Origin: Mixophyes australis
Lineage: Eukaryota; Chordata; Amphibia; Anura; Limnodynastidae
Assembly: GCA_036250195.1 (NCBI GenBank)
Contig: JAVHZZ010000005.1
Coordinates: 127,762,098-127,826,097 of the forward strand
Length of the DNA: 64,000 bases
Reading direction: 5' to 3'
Below are positions 21,642-33,362 of this stretch, in pieces. The notes under the pieces were generated by a model, which ran no database searches, was not told where the DNA came from, and was given only the letters and a program-made list of their open reading frames with translations. Both the position numbers and the translations under genes were made by a program. Position 1 is the stretch's first letter. The number at the start of each line of letters is the position of its first letter.

Positions 21642-22020
21642 TAGAGATGTGCGCTGACCCTCGTATTTCGGTATAGAATAAGGTGTTGGTTCTTACCCAA
21701 CTTCGTGTTTTGACTTTACTACCAATTTTGATGAATAAACACGAAAGGTTTTGGTTTTGGATCTGGATTTAATTAAAAAATTTGAAAAACAGGTCAAATT
21801 ATTTCCTTTTGAGTTATTTTTGCACAAGTATTACTATTTATAGCATTAAACTTCATTTCCAGTCTATTTTCTAATGATCCCTTCACAATGGACTCAGTTT
21901 TCACCAATGTGGCCAAAGTCTGCAGCGAACTGTCTTAATGAAGGATTTTGTAACTGCCATCGTTGCATTTGCTTTCTCTGATTCAATTCAAAAAATAATA
22001 AACTGAATAGTGTTGATATC
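21642..22020 (-). mobile_element. hAT-B-like 3' end fragment
   Basis: TAGAGATGTGCGCTGACCC at 21642 followed by GTTTTGG-rich sequence and TTCATTTCCAGTCTATTTTC matches the 3' end of other hAT-B copies (compare 34842 onward). The rest of the element is missing, replaced near 22020 by Gypsy-derived sequence. Confidence 0.65.
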
Positions 22021-22189
22021 TTGCTTTCATTGCACCAAACCTCCTGTTACGGCTAGCAGCTATTGTCATAAGCTCGGGCTAAGTGCTTGGCCTCTGTATT
22101 GCCCTAAAGTTCATCAGATGTTTGCAGTACTGCCATTCAGATCACCAGGATTTGGAAGAAGGTGCATACAGCCCTCAGACGAGCCTCCT

Positions 22190-22650
22190 TCAGGTCTAAA
22201 ATCTTTGCTGATTAGCATTGGAGAAAATGCTCTTTTAAAGTTGGTGATAGAGTTTGGCTCTCTACATGAAATATTAAACTTCAACCACCCCGTAAGAAAC
22301 TCGGCCCCAAGTTCATTGGACCATGCGTTATTGTCAAGCAAATCAATTCTGTGGCCTTCAGATTGAATCTCCCTCCTTCAAACCAGTTACTCTGTCTCAT
22401 AAAATCAGGATCACAGACCTTGTCCTGTCAAAGTTAATTGTCGTCAGGAATTAGTTGTGGAGAAAATTCTTGACTCCAAAAAAATTCAAGGACAAGTCCA
22501 CTTCCTGATACACTGGAAGGGTTACGGCCCTGAAGAACGTTCTTGGATACCCCAGAAACATCTACATGCTAATAGATTACTCAAGGAGTTCTTTAAACAA
22601 TTCCATGAGAAAACAAAATGTTGGGGTTTCTTGACCCCTCTTCAAGTACT
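22190..22650 (+). pseudogene. Ty3/Gypsy chromovirus fragment: end of integrase and chromodomain
   Basis: From 22198 the frame reads FKVGDRVWLST, KKLGPKFIGPCVIVKQIN and VAFRLNLPPS, with two in-frame stops. This is the integrase C-terminal domain. After a break, a chromodomain follows from about 22457: VEKILDSKKIQGQVHFLIHW, KGYGPEERSWIPQ and RLLKEFFKQF. It aligns with residues about 620-765 of the larger copy at 23351. Everything upstream of the integrase C-terminus is missing. Confidence 0.85.
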
Positions 22651-23347
22651 CTCACAAGCCACGGCTGTGCTCCCAGACGCCGCGGCTCATTGTTTACTGT
22701 GCGGCCGTGGCCCGGCCATCACCATGATGACTCGAACATCACTTCCATTTTGTCCCAGTCATCACCTATGCAACGGCCATGACCCTCTGGTAGTTACTGT
22801 CGTGACCCGACTTATAGAGGTAACTGGGCACGCACACATCACCTGTCAATTAACAGCCTATTGACTGATTACCCCTCCTATGCCCCTCTTTTCTGATGGT
22901 TTAGCCTCCCTGCCGGTTATGTAGTTTTTCCCCTGGATTGCTGACCTGCTTTGCCTTCTGACTCCTGATTGATTTCCTTTTATTGGCCCTCGTTCTGGAT
23001 TCTGATTGTTTGCTGATTGACCTGATCTCTGGCTTGTTATTTGGTTACTTCTGCTCATTGCCAGCCCTAATCCTTTGCCTGTTTTCTGACCACTCTACCA
23101 GCTATGGACCCCTGACCTCGGTCAGCTTCTGACTATCTGCTACCATCCTATCACCCGCTTCCTATTTTCTAGCTGCAGTATTGCTGATAAGCTTACACTA
23201 TGTTATAATTAAGACCTGGGGGCATCTAAGTACCTGTGGTCGGGACAGCTCTATGGGAAAGGCGATTGCTATTGCAGAACCTGTATCACTAGTTCTGCAA
23301 GCTTATGATAATAGCCGCTAGCTGTTATCATTATAACTGGCGTAACA
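22651..23347 (+). repeat. Probable Gypsy LTR, single copy
   Basis: The stretch follows the chromodomain stop at the place an LTR should begin and leads directly to the next element's ATG at 23351. Blocks such as GATTGACCTGATCTCTGGC and CTGGATTCTGATTG resemble the pyrimidine-rich interior of the LTR at 25692. It ends ...GGCGTAACA. It does not match the 25692 LTR closely, so the two do not form a normal pair. Confidence 0.45.
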
Positions 23348-23350
23348 TAG

Positions 23351-25930
23351 ATGGAGGAATTCGCTTTGAGGGATGACAGCATGACTAATCCTACCCCAGC
23401 CCACGTTCTGGTTGGTCATATCCAGACTTTGTCCCAGGTGGTTCAGGAACTATCACACCGTTTGTCCGTGCAAGAAGAAGCACCTGCGGTGGAACCCAAG
23501 TTAAATTTACTGGACCGACTTTCTGTGGACACAGACTTGTTCCACAATCTCAAGGAGAGCTGCAAACTCTATTTTCATTTGAGACCCCGTTCCTCGGGCT
23601 CAGAACAACAAAGGAACAGTATTGTCATCTCCCTTCTCCAAGGTGACCCTCAGTCTTGGAATATCAGTCTCGCCCCAACTATTCCTACTCTGCAGTCTGA
23701 GGATGCCTTCTTTAATGTCTTGGGCCTCACTCAAAAAGGAGCTAACCCAGCGGAGTGGTCCGCAGAAGCACTGGCAAGTTTTTTAGCTCTCAAAGCTGCC
23801 TTCATTTCCGCTCCAGTCCTTAGACACCCTGACCCAGTACTTCCGTTTATTGTGGAGGTGGACGCTTCGGATGTCGGTGCTGGTACCATTCTCTCTCAGA
23901 AAGACCCACAGAGTAAAAAGTTACATCCTTGTGCATTTTTCTCGAGAAAGTTTCTGCCTGCGGAATGTAATTATGACGTCGGAAACCGTGAATTATTGGC
24001 CATTAAGTTGGCATTGGAGGAATGGCGACATTGGTTGGAGGGAGCTGCACATACCATTACCATCTTCACAGACCATAAAAACCTCCAATATATTCAGACC
24101 GCAAAAACTCTGAATCCCAGGCAGGCTCGCTGGGCCCTATTCTTCACCAGATTTAGGTTCATCATCACATTTCGTCCAGGCTCCAAAAATTCTAAAGCCG
24201 ATTTGTTGTCCCGAAGTTTTTTGGCCCATCATCCTCAGTCACCTGAACCGTTGCCTATTGTTCCTTCAACCACGATTCATCTCGGACTCACCCAGGATTT
24301 AGGAGCCACTATCCGTCACTTCCAGAAAATCGCTCCAGTGCAGACACCTGCCAACAAATTATTTGTTCCGGTGCACCTTAGGAAATCGGTCCTCATAGAG
24401 GGTCACAATAACCGCTCTGCTGGTCATCTAGGATTTCGTAGAACTATCGAAATTCTTTCTCGCTGGCTTTGGTGGCCTACCTTATCGGTTGATGTGGAGG
24501 CTTATGTCCGTGCCTGCCCTGAATGTGCCAGAAATAAATCTGCTAGAAACCGTCCTTCTGGTCTACTGTTACCCTTACCTGCTCCAACCAGGCCTTGGAC
24601 TCATCTTTCGAAGGATTTTATTGTTGACCTGCCAGTATCTACAGGTCATAACACCATTTGGGTAGTGGTGGAACGATTCAGTAAGATGGCACATTTTATA
24701 TCCTTACCCAAGTTACCTGATGCCAGGACCTTGGCCACCTTGTTTCTGACACATATCTTTCATCTCCATGGGCTTCCCGAAGACATTGTATCGGACCGAG
24801 GATCCCAGTTTATTGCACACTTTTGGAGATCTTTTTGTAAATCCATTGGGATCACTATCAGTCTGTCCTCGGCATATCACCCTCAGTCGAATGGTCAGAC
24901 AGAAAGAACCAACCAGGCCTTGGAACAGTTCTTACGCATTTATGTGTCTAAATTCCACGATAACTGGTCCTCTCTCTTACCCTGGGCGGAATTTGCGTAT
25001 AATAATTCTTGCCATTCCACTATACACACATCCCCGTTCTTCTGCAACCTCGGGTTCGATCCGAAATCCAACTCTTTCTCTACTGTTGTTCCCAGGGGGG
25101 ATTCCGGAACACCTGCCTTTACTGCCAGGTTGAAATCTGTCTGGAAAAAGGTGCACTCTGCACTAGGTCAAGCCTCCCAAAAATCCAAGGTCTTCGCTGA
25201 TCGCCATCGCAAACCATGTTCATTGAAAGTGGGGGATCTGGTTTGGTTGTCCACACGGAACATCAGGTTGCGGCAACCCTGCAGGAAGTTGGGGCCACGA
25301 TACATTGGACCATTTGCCATTATAAAACAGATAAATCCAGTCGCATTCCGGCTCAAACTACCACCCTCTTTAAAAATACCATCTACTTTCCATTGTTCTC
25401 TTCTTAAGAAAGCTGTTGCTCCCAGCAAATTCTGTCAGCCTTCCTATAATAGGCCTCAGCCTTTGACTATCAACGGAGATTACGAATACATTGTTGAAAG
25501 AATCCTTGACTCAAGGAGAGTTCAGGGCCAAGCGCAATTTTTAGTCCACTGGAAGGGTTACGGTCCAGAAGAGAGATGTTGGATACCACAGAGGCGTTTC
25601 CACGCTGGGAGACTCATTAAAGAATTTTTTAAGAAGTTTCCCACGAAGCCTAGATGTCGGGGTTCCTTGACCCCTCCTCAAGGGGGGGTACTGTTAGTGC
25701 TCGCGGTGGCCGCGGGTACCGCCGCGACTCTCCGGGGTCTGCTAGTGACGTTCCAGCCGTTGCTACGGCAACCGGGGCGTCACTTCCGGTTTCTGTGTCC
25801 CGGTTGCCTGGGCAACAACCGGGACGCTTTAGTATCTCTAAACTCCGCGCTCGGCCAGCTGTTAAACAGCCAGGCGCGTGCGCACACGTTGAGGCCAGCC
25901 CTGCACACCTGTTGGAATCAGCCAATCTAG
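23351..25930 (+). CDS. Ty3/Gypsy chromovirus polyprotein with an in-frame deletion (859 aa)
   Basis: The frame is open from ATG 23351. Residues 1-125 are gag-like (HIQTLSQVVQELSHRL). At about residue 126 gag joins the end of reverse transcriptase (LTQKGANPAEWS), so the rest of gag, the protease and the RT catalytic core are gone without loss of frame. RNase H follows (VEVDASDVGAG, NRELLAI, FTDHKNL), then the integrase zinc finger (GHNNRSAGHLG, CPEC) and a core with D in DFIVDLP, D in SDRG and E in QTERTNQ, with 35 residues between the last two. The C-terminus has LKVGDLVWLST and a chromodomain (residues about 711-765, LVHWKGYGPEERCWIP). Residues 781-859 are read from the LTR. It could bind and integrate DNA but cannot reverse transcribe. 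Confidence 0.9.
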   Translation: MEEFALRDDSMTNPTPAHVLVGHIQTLSQVVQELSHRLSVQEEAPAVEPKLNLLDRLSVDTDLFHNLKESCKLYFHLRPRSSGSEQQRNSIVISLLQGDPQSWNISLAPTIPTLQSEDAFFNVLGLTQKGANPAEWSAEALASFLALKAAFISAPVLRHPDPVLPFIVEVDASDVGAGTILSQKDPQSKKLHPCAFFSRKFLPAECNYDVGNRELLAIKLALEEWRHWLEGAAHTITIFTDHKNLQYIQTAKTLNPRQARWALFFTRFRFIITFRPGSKNSKADLLSRSFLAHHPQSPEPLPIVPSTTIHLGLTQDLGATIRHFQKIAPVQTPANKLFVPVHLRKSVLIEGHNNRSAGHLGFRRTIEILSRWLWWPTLSVDVEAYVRACPECARNKSARNRPSGLLLPLPAPTRPWTHLSKDFIVDLPVSTGHNTIWVVVERFSKMAHFISLPKLPDARTLATLFLTHIFHLHGLPEDIVSDRGSQFIAHFWRSFCKSIGITISLSSAYHPQSNGQTERTNQALEQFLRIYVSKFHDNWSSLLPWAEFAYNNSCHSTIHTSPFFCNLGFDPKSNSFSTVVPRGDSGTPAFTARLKSVWKKVHSALGQASQKSKVFADRHRKPCSLKVGDLVWLSTRNIRLRQPCRKLGPRYIGPFAIIKQINPVAFRLKLPPSLKIPSTFHCSLLKKAVAPSKFCQPSYNRPQPLTINGDYEYIVERILDSRRVQGQAQFLVHWKGYGPEERCWIPQRRFHAGRLIKEFFKKFPTKPRCRGSLTPPQGGVLLVLAVAAGTAATLRGLLVTFQPLLRQPGRHFRFLCPGCLGNNRDALVSLNSALGQLLNSQARAHTLRPALHTCWNQPI
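25681..25690 (+). promoter_or_regulatory. Polypurine tract of the Gypsy element
   Basis: AGGGGGGGTA lies immediately before the LTR start at 25692. Its position fits the primer site for plus-strand DNA synthesis in Ty3/Gypsy elements. Confidence 0.7.
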
Positions 25931-26492
25931 GCTGATTAAAGCTTTAGTCTATGCTGGTACTTTGCAGATACGATTGGCTGCAGGCTCTGCTATTATTCTA
26001 CAGCTGAGGACATGTTCTGGACTGTGTGCTGATTGGCCATCTGTACTATTTAAGGCAATGAGGACTGAGCATCATTGCCGGTTATAGCGTTCGGCCCTCA
26101 GTCCTGCTGCCTGCTTGTTCTATCTGTTTGGTTATTGCTACCTTGGATTGACTACCCGTGTTTTGACCCCTGCTTGTATCTGGACCTGAGAACCTTCTCT
26201 TCTGACCTTGACCTTTTTGCCTGGATTCCGGATTTTGCTTCTTTGCCTGTGTGTCTGACCCTTCGTTTGTCCCTGGATTTTGCATCTGTGCTTGTGACCT
26301 TTGACCTAGGATACCTCTTCACTACAGCCCGCCAATCACTCCACTCCTGGGTACTCCTTTAAGTCAGTATACGTTACTCGACCCTCGGTCGGCCCGCAGC
26401 CAAGTCTGTCCCCACCACTAGGGGCTCCAGCGAACACTGGGCCTTCAGAGTAGTCCCCGAGTTTCACTGTACTGGCTTGGGAGTTCCTAACA
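25692..26492 (+). repeat. Ty3/Gypsy 3' LTR (801 bp)
   Basis: It begins TGTTAG and ends CTAACA, a 6-base inverted terminal repeat with TG...CA. A TATTTAAG sequence at 26046-26053 is a plausible TATA box. GTTGCCTGGGCAACAACCGG is a GC-rich palindrome near 25802. The right end abuts the broken integrase of a minus-strand Gypsy element, showing that this copy landed in or next to it. No matching 5' LTR was found. Confidence 0.8.
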
Positions 26493-28703
26493 CCAAGTTA
26501 GGAGATCTACCCAATCATCTTGATTTGCAGAGGAGAACATTCTGAGGAAGGTTTCGAAATCTTGATTGACACGCTCAATCTGTCCGTCGGACTGAGGGTG
26601 ATAGGAGGATGAAAAATTCAACTGAATCCCAAAGAGTTTACAAAGGGCTCGCCAGAATTTGGACACGAACTGAACACCTCGATCTGACACAATTTCAGTA
26701 GGACAGCAATGCAAACGAAAAATCTCCTTGATAAATTGTACAGCAAGGACCGGAGAGGAAGGAAGGCCAATGAGTGGAACAAAATGGGCCATCTTTGAAA
26801 ACCGATCTACCACAACCCAGATGGTGTTATGTTTCTTACTGGGTGGTAGGTCGGTAATAAAGTCCATGCTAATTTGTGTCCATGGTTTATCCGGAATAGG
26901 CAGAGGAATTAGCCAGCTGGAGACTGACGGGAGGACTTGTGTTGTGCTGCAGGAAGAGACAAATTCCCTAACATCGAGATGGAATTTAGGCCACCAATAA
27001 TTTCGAGAAATTAATTCGGTGGTTTTACGAACCCCGGTATGGCCAGAAAAATGAGTGGAATGGAACCAGGTTAGGAGTTTCTTCCGGAGACTATGTGGAA
27101 CAAAAGTATTCCCAGGCGGAGGTAAGCAGGCATGAAGAGATGGTGTCTCTTCAGTATTGGCATCAATACAGAAAGCCCCGTATAGGGCGTCGGCACGTTT
27201 GTTTTTCACTCCAGGTTTAAATGTGATGTGGATATCAAAACAAGAAAAGAAAAGAGACCATCTAGCTTGTCTGGGGTTTAGACACTGAGCAGACTGCAAA
27301 TAAAGAAGATTTTTATGATCTGTAAAAATAGTGACTGGATGCTTAGCCCCCTCCAACAAATAGTGCCACTCTTCCATCTTCCAGGGCCGTTTTAATGGCA
27401 AGTAACTCCTTTTCTCCGATAGCATAATTTTTCTCTGCCGGTAAGAACATTCTGGAGAAGAATGCACAGGGATGAAATAGATTGAGATTAGATTTCTGAG
27501 AAAGGACAGCCCCAACTCCCACATTAGAGGCATCAATTTCAAGAAAAAACAGCTTAGAGGCGTTGGGTTGCTGGAGAATGGGCACCAAAGAAAATGCCTT
27601 CTTAAGGAATTCAAAGGCCTCCAGGGCCTCCGGGGACCATGATTTAGGGTTGGCGCCCTTCCGTGTGAGTGGCACGATGGGTGCCACAATGGTAGAATAT
27701 CCCTTAATAAAGATCGATAGTAATTTGAGAATCCCAGGAAACGTTGCACGGGTTTCAAACCGAGAGGAAGAGGCCACTCAATTATTGCTCGCACCTTTTC
27801 TGGGTCCATCTCTAAACCCATACCAGAGACTATATAGCTAAGAAATGACATTTGAGGTTGTTCAAAGAGACACTTTTCAAGTTTACAAAAAAGTTGGTTC
27901 TTGCAGAGTCATGAAAGGACTTCTGCCACATGGGCACGATGAGACTGAATACTCTGGGAAAAAATCAAGATATCATACAGATAGACTACAACATTCTCAT
28001 AGAGGAGGTCCCTGAAAATCTCATTAACGAAACTCTGAAAGACCGCCGGAGCGTTGCACAGACCAAAGGGCATCACCAGGTATTCATAGTGGCCGTCACG
28101 GGTGTTAAAGGCCGTCTTCCATTCATCACCAGATCTGATTCTGATGAGATTATAGGCTCCTCTGAGATCTAATTTAGAAAATATTTTGGCTCCCTTGATC
28201 CGGTCAAAAAGTTCCGTAATGAGTGGGATAGGATATTGGTTCTTAATCGTTATTGCATTGAGACCCCGTTATTCAATACACGGTCGTAGAGAACCGTCCT
28301 TCTTTTTAACGAAAAAGAATCCAGCTCCGGCAGGAGAAAAGGAGGGTTTATTGAACCCACGTTGAAGATTTTCTTGTACATAATCGGACATGGCTAGGGT
28401 CTCTGGCAGGGAGAGAGGATATACACATCCTCGAGGAGGAATCTGACCGGGTTGGAGGTCAATGGGACAGTCCCAGGGTCGATGAGGAGGGAGATGTTCA
28501 GATCTCATTTTATTAAAGACATCCAAAAATGAAGAGTATTGTAACGGGAGGAGTTTACAATTGGTCTCAGAAGAGATGCTAGTAGAGGCAAGGGGTCGAA
28601 CTTGAGAAAGACAATCCCAAAAACAGGTTGGGCTCCATGATAAAACTTGGGAGATGGTCCAGTCCATTTGAGGCAAATGCCGTTGCAACCATGGCAACCC
28701 CAA
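26493..28703 (-). pseudogene. Minus-strand Ty3/Gypsy pol (RT, RNase H, partial integrase)
   Basis: RT starts near 28650 (LDVFNKMRSEHLPPHRPWDC, FFFVKKKDGSLRPCIE). The next codon is TAA where TAC is usual (CIEYRGLN). Further on the catalytic YLDD is YLYD (near 27985), so the polymerase is dead. RNase H (EIDASNVGVGAVLS, EKELLAI, FTDHKNL) is split over frames by indels near 27360 and 27770. The integrase keeps DFITDLP, SDRG and GQIERVNQ, but its zinc finger is damaged (SSCSTTQ). It stops at DDWVDLLTW, exactly where the plus-strand LTR begins. Confidence 0.88.
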
Positions 28704-28717
28704 GATAACAGGTTAGA

Positions 28718-29354
28718 TTATCTCCCTGAGATTATCTCCCTGTGTAATGCTCCTACCTGAAGGATGATAGGCTTAGTGCTGCACTTGATTAGTCCGTTAG
28801 AGATGCAGGACCCATCAATAGCAGTGATGGAGACATGAGCTTCCAAAGGATGCGTAGGCAAAGAACCTTGAGACACAAGGGAGAGTGAAATAAAATTCCC
28901 AGCTGCTCCAGAATCCAACAACGCATTGGAAAGGATAGGGCCTAGTGGACTATACAATGTGATAGGAAAAGAACAAATCTTAGGTAGGTTGGATGGAGGA
29001 GAGGGTTTAACGTTACCCAATCTAACCTCTCCGGAACAGATTAGGGCTAGGCGTTTCCCGACTTCTTAGGACAATTTTAAGCATATGGCCAGGGTCGGCA
29101 CAGTAGATACACAGCTTGTTCTTAAATCGTCGGTCACGCTCTTCTGGAGTCAAGCAAGACCGATCAAGTTGCATTGGTTCATCCTCAGAAGTTGGGGAAA
29201 ATAAACGTGGTGTTGGCCTAGGCGTGGAACGTCGGGAATTATCCCTCTCGGCAGCCCTTTCATAGAGAGATAAGGGCATCTAAGGTAGTTGGTAGTTTCT
29301 GAGAGGCCAGAGCATCCTTGATTTTATCAGATAATCCCTGCCAAAATGTAGCCA
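28718..29354 (-). pseudogene. Minus-strand Ty3/Gypsy gag zinc knuckle and protease
   Basis: The gag end carries [17 protein letters not shown], then [18 protein letters not shown], a CCHC knuckle whose last cysteine is lost. The protease has LLDSGAAGNFISLSLV, the active-site DSGA of retroviral aspartic proteases. The frames are interrupted near 29021. Upstream gag is cut at 29355 by an L2 3' end, so the 5' LTR and most of gag are missing. Confidence 0.82.
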
Positions 29355-29515
29355 TCATCATCATCATTTATTTATATAGCGCCAGTAAATTCCATAGCGC
29401 TTTACAATTGGGAACAAACATTAATAAAACAATACTGGGTAATACATACAGACAGAGAGGTAAGAGAATCCTGCTCGCAAGCTTACAATCTATGGGAGTG
29501 TGTAAGTGTGTCGGA
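29355..29515 (-). repeat. L2-type LINE 3' end (5'-truncated), inserted in gag
   Basis: ATCATCATCATCATTTATTT, then AGCGCTTTACAATTGGGAAC and CTGCTCGCAAGCTTAC, are the complement of the L2 3' UTR seen at 1438 and 43220. It interrupts the Gypsy gag frame after LATFWQGLSDK. Confidence 0.8.
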
Positions 29516-31493
29516 CCTCGGTTGTAGAAGCCGAAAGACCGCCGTGTGACAGCCAGCTCCTGCCAAACATGTGCTGCTCACCTCCTCCACGATTCTAATT
29601 TAATCACTTCCTCTGCCTAATCTTTCGGTAAGACCCGTTACCTTCCTTGATTTATTAGCTCATCTAAGCCCTCTTGACAACAGCAGAATACTCATCAGAC
29701 ACCCGGCTGCGGTCAGAATCCACTGTTTGAATCCCTACAGGGTATTAACATTAGAAATCAATCCCTTAAAAGTCTCATGAACAGGTTTTCAAGTGGCAAG
29801 TGGATATAAAACCACCTTGATGTCTTACTCTGCTAAGGCTGCTGGTACACACTTTTTTAACACCAAATCTGGTGACCATGACCATTACCTCTCCTGATCA
29901 CATCAAACAAGTAGTACCATAAATTTCCTACATTTTCTCAAATACTCCCCTCTCCACTCCATTTGCTGTCTAGTATCTTATTAAAGACAATGATGCAGAA
30001 CAAAACTAATTATAAATAGATAAATAAATATAATGCCAGCTCTTGTAAAATTCTAAAAAAAAATATCATTACAGAAATAAACAATTTTAGATTTCTGCAC
30101 ATTTAAGAAAAATTGTATTTATTGTCTGTACATATATTAGCAGCTTATCCAATTTGGTGTATTTTCCAAGCTTACATAATGTTGGTCCTGATTCATTAAG
30201 GAAAGTTAAGCAAAAAATGTAGTAAGTTTTCTTATTCAAGTTTTCTGGACAACACAATATTGCAATGCAAGGGGTGCAAATGAGTTTATTATTTTGCCAC
30301 CACTAGGTTTCTACACCAGCGCCTAGAACTGCTTCCTTCTAGGTAACTCTCTCTGCTGGTGTACCCCCTCAGTGGGCACCTGGGCTGGTACCCTTTAGCT
30401 CTTTCTTTAAATCAGGGTTGATGTGGATTGTTTCCCCTGGTCTATCACACTGGCCAGAGCTGCAAGGTAGTGGGCAGAGCATTGGTACTGGAATGTTGGG
30501 TCCCAATCTCAAAATAGCCAGACAACGGATTAGATTGGTGTAATCTGTAGGTCACAGGAATTGCTGCAAGTAAGTAGGTGTCAAAGCAGGATCTTGAAGC
30601 AGTGATGTTTTATTAGCTCAAGCAGTCACAATAAGGACAGTTATACACATCAGTTTGTAGTACTAGCAATCTTTCCAGAAGTTACAGAAGGTATGATAAT
30701 ACATTACAAGGTCAAACAGTCCACTTTTTATACAGATCTACACAGGTACCCTGGCAGAAGGTAATTCAGTCTCCTGCCCCTCTAAGCAATTTAGATGCTT
30801 CAGGCAGCCTGCACATAACTCAGTCTGGAGGGGTTTAACTCAGCTACTAGCGGCACCACGGCATCTGAGGTTTATATTGAATGTTTACCGGATATATTAT
30901 TTTCTCTAATCTCGCAATATAACTTGCAAAATTCACATTAATCTGTGATCACTTGCATCCTAAGTCTTGCACACATAGGAAGTCTACCAGCCAGTCTAAT
31001 TATCCCCGCTGTGCTTTCACGCTCAACATATGTGTTGGTTATTCAGTGATGAAAATGTCTAATTAATATGATATTACCTGCAAAAATACATCATCTCCAC
31101 TCATATGCTTACTTGGGATTTCCTATAGAAAAATTACAAAACTTAAACCTGATAAACGGTCTCCAAAATCAATACTTTTCCATACAAACACATAACTATA
31201 TATAAAAAAGTACTTTTGCAATTATGTAAATTGGTGCCTGCACCACTAATTGAAATAAATTTCTACAATAAATTATTTCTATGGGATCCAGTCACAGAAG
31301 CATATTATACATATATTATAAGTACATTTAAAACAGCAGTCAAATGAAAAAATAAGGTGTATTTTTTTTTTTAAATATAATCACTGAAGCAGGCTATAAG
31401 AAGAAGCTTAGTAATAAATATTTGTCTTTGGTTTGTTTCTTCAGCTATTACATATATAATGATTTATGTCCCAGTTTGCACAGTCACGTGGAC
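29516..31493. other. No recognised gene
   Basis: Unique-looking AT-rich DNA. A block at 30300-30860 (promoter-like and LTR-like wording, TTTTTATACAGATCTACAC at 30725) might be an unpaired LTR or a non-autonomous element, but no boundaries could be set. Confidence 0.3.
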
Positions 31494-31898
31494 CAGGGCC
31501 GCCTTCAGAAATCATGAGGCCCAGTACGGGCACCCCATGTCCTCCGCCCCCCCCCCCCCGATGAGCACCCCCCCCCCCCTCATGAGCAGCAGCGCAACAC
31601 ATACTTACCTGGGTCCCCGCTGTCTTGTAGTCCCCTGGTCTCCGCTACTCTGTCTTCAGCCTGGCTGTCACAGGCAGAGCACATGATCGCAGGGGGAATG
31701 AGTCCTCCACCCCTGCGATCGCATCCTGGTGCCTGGCTGTCACGGTGACAGCCAGGCTGAAGACAGAGTAGCGGAGACCAGCAGACTGCAAGACAGCGGG
31801 CCCCCAGGTAAGTATGTGTTGCGCTGTTGTACCGGGCCCCCTAGCAAGCCCGGGCCCGGTACAACAGTACCCCCCGTACCCCCCTGATGGCGGCCCTG
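31494..31898. mobile_element. Palindromic hAT-type MITE
   Basis: The ends CAGGGCCGCCTTCAG and CTGATGGCGGCCCTG are inverted repeats. The centre is a long hairpin with CTGTCTTCAGCCTGGCTGTC facing GACAGCCAGGCTGAAGACAG, extending to CCGCTACTC/GAGTAGCGG. Flanks CACGTGGAC and CACATGAC may be a target duplication with one indel. A poly-C/CCCCCCC tract lies near 31550. Confidence 0.75.
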
Positions 31899-32508
31899 CA
31901 CATGACTACTATGGCATCCACAGCCACATCCCCATTATGTAGATTTGTTTGTGATGGACAGCATTAATTGTCTACACTCCAGAGAGATATTGAAAAGGAG
32001 ATCATGATTTGTAGGTGTACAGCTATGATAAAAACAGATGCATTCTTAAACAGTATTTTCTTACTATTTAAGGAAAAAAGTATGTGGGATTGTTGCTTTA
32101 ATGTAACAGATTACTGAATAAAATATTATATATTTTCTTATTACCAAGATTTTCCAGCAATCATACATTTGCTTTATTAAGGCAAATGACTCACAATTAT
32201 GGTAGTAAAATGCTCACAAATATACACCAAGCATATTTTTCAACATGCCAAAATATATCTTTAAGTACTTTATTTATTAAACATTTGGTTTTATTAGTCC
32301 TTTCACAGTACGGGTTGTTAATATTGTCTCTAACTTTTGCAACCTCTCCTATTGTAAAGTATTATTCATATATGTTAAACTGAACTTGATGCATGAATGA
32401 CGATGCATTAAAATATATGTCACTGTCTCAAAATGATCAATTCCTGGAGCCACAAGAGCCAACATTTGATTCCTTAAAGCTTTTACTGAGAATGCTATGA
32501 GAAGAAAA
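31899..32508. other. No recognised gene
   Basis: AT-rich sequence without element ends or a convincing reading frame. Confidence 0.4.
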
Positions 32509-33026
32509 AATATTCATTAAGTCAACCTGTCTTGTACAGTAATAGGAAACCAAATGAATTTTACTAATGTCCTGAGGAGAATATCTATTTATTGCATTAA
32601 ATGTGATGACTCAGTGGAATTTTTTTTTATAATAGCATAGTTAATGGAAGTTCTGGCCAAATTCCCAACAGTTACCTAAAATTACAGAGGCAATTGCTTG
32701 CAATTGATTTAATATATTGATTTAGTAGTTAGAATTCAGGAAACTTGGGCCAGCTGGTGAACATTCAGCATATAATGCAAACATGATATCAAGAACAACT
32801 TTTAGAGGATCATTTGTCTAAATCTCCTCTATTGTAATCTTTGCAGGGAGAAAAAAAGCACATTGCCTAGGTTCAGCGGTTCATTATTTAAATCTTCTTG
32901 CTCTGTTTAGCTCAGAGATTGGAAGCAGGCCACATAATGCACGTAAGTTCCATGTTTAAGATGAGCATGCAACCTGAATGTAGCTCCGTCCGTATTCAAA
33001 TCCAAGCGATTTTTGTCTGGGTGGAA
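32509..33026. repeat. 518-bp segment, source copy of a local duplication
   Basis: The segment is repeated at 33614-34131 with a constant offset of 1105 and no indels. Two differences were seen (AAATGAATTT versus AAATGCATTT; CCAAGCGAT versus CCAAGAGAT). It is AT-rich and non-coding. Here it continues into unique sequence on both sides. Confidence 0.95.
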
Positions 33027-33283
33027 CTAGATTCTAGCTAAACAGTACTTGATTTACATGAACACACATAACAGACTGCGATATGTGCATATGTGTATGT
33101 ACAATAAGAGTTCACATCAGAATGCATAAAACCTTATTGTATCATAAATTAAAATAACAACTTAACAGTATATTAATTTTTCAAAATAGTTCTTTCAAAT
33201 ATAAAACATTTCTAATACTTTACATTACTGAACATAAATCAAGATTATTTCAATGTGTATTGTTCATACCATGTATTTTTGTA
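33027..33283. other. No recognised feature
   Basis: AT-rich sequence between the source copy of the 518-bp duplication and an L2 3' end. Confidence 0.4.
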
Positions 33284-33362
33284 GTACTATTATTATTATC
33301 GTAATTTGTAAGGCGCCAAAGTGCTCAGCAGCGCCGTACAGTAGGGAAAACAGTACATACAT
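33284..33362 (-). repeat. L2 LINE 3' end, continued at 34213-34436 after an LTR insertion
   Basis: TATTATTATTATCGTAATTTG, AGGCGCCAAAGTG and CAGCGCCGTACAGTA match the 3' end of the L2 at 35602. The matching continuation (GGACCCTGCTCAT, CGTACATTCTAAG) resumes at about 34213, so the intervening LTR was inserted into this LINE. Confidence 0.7.
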
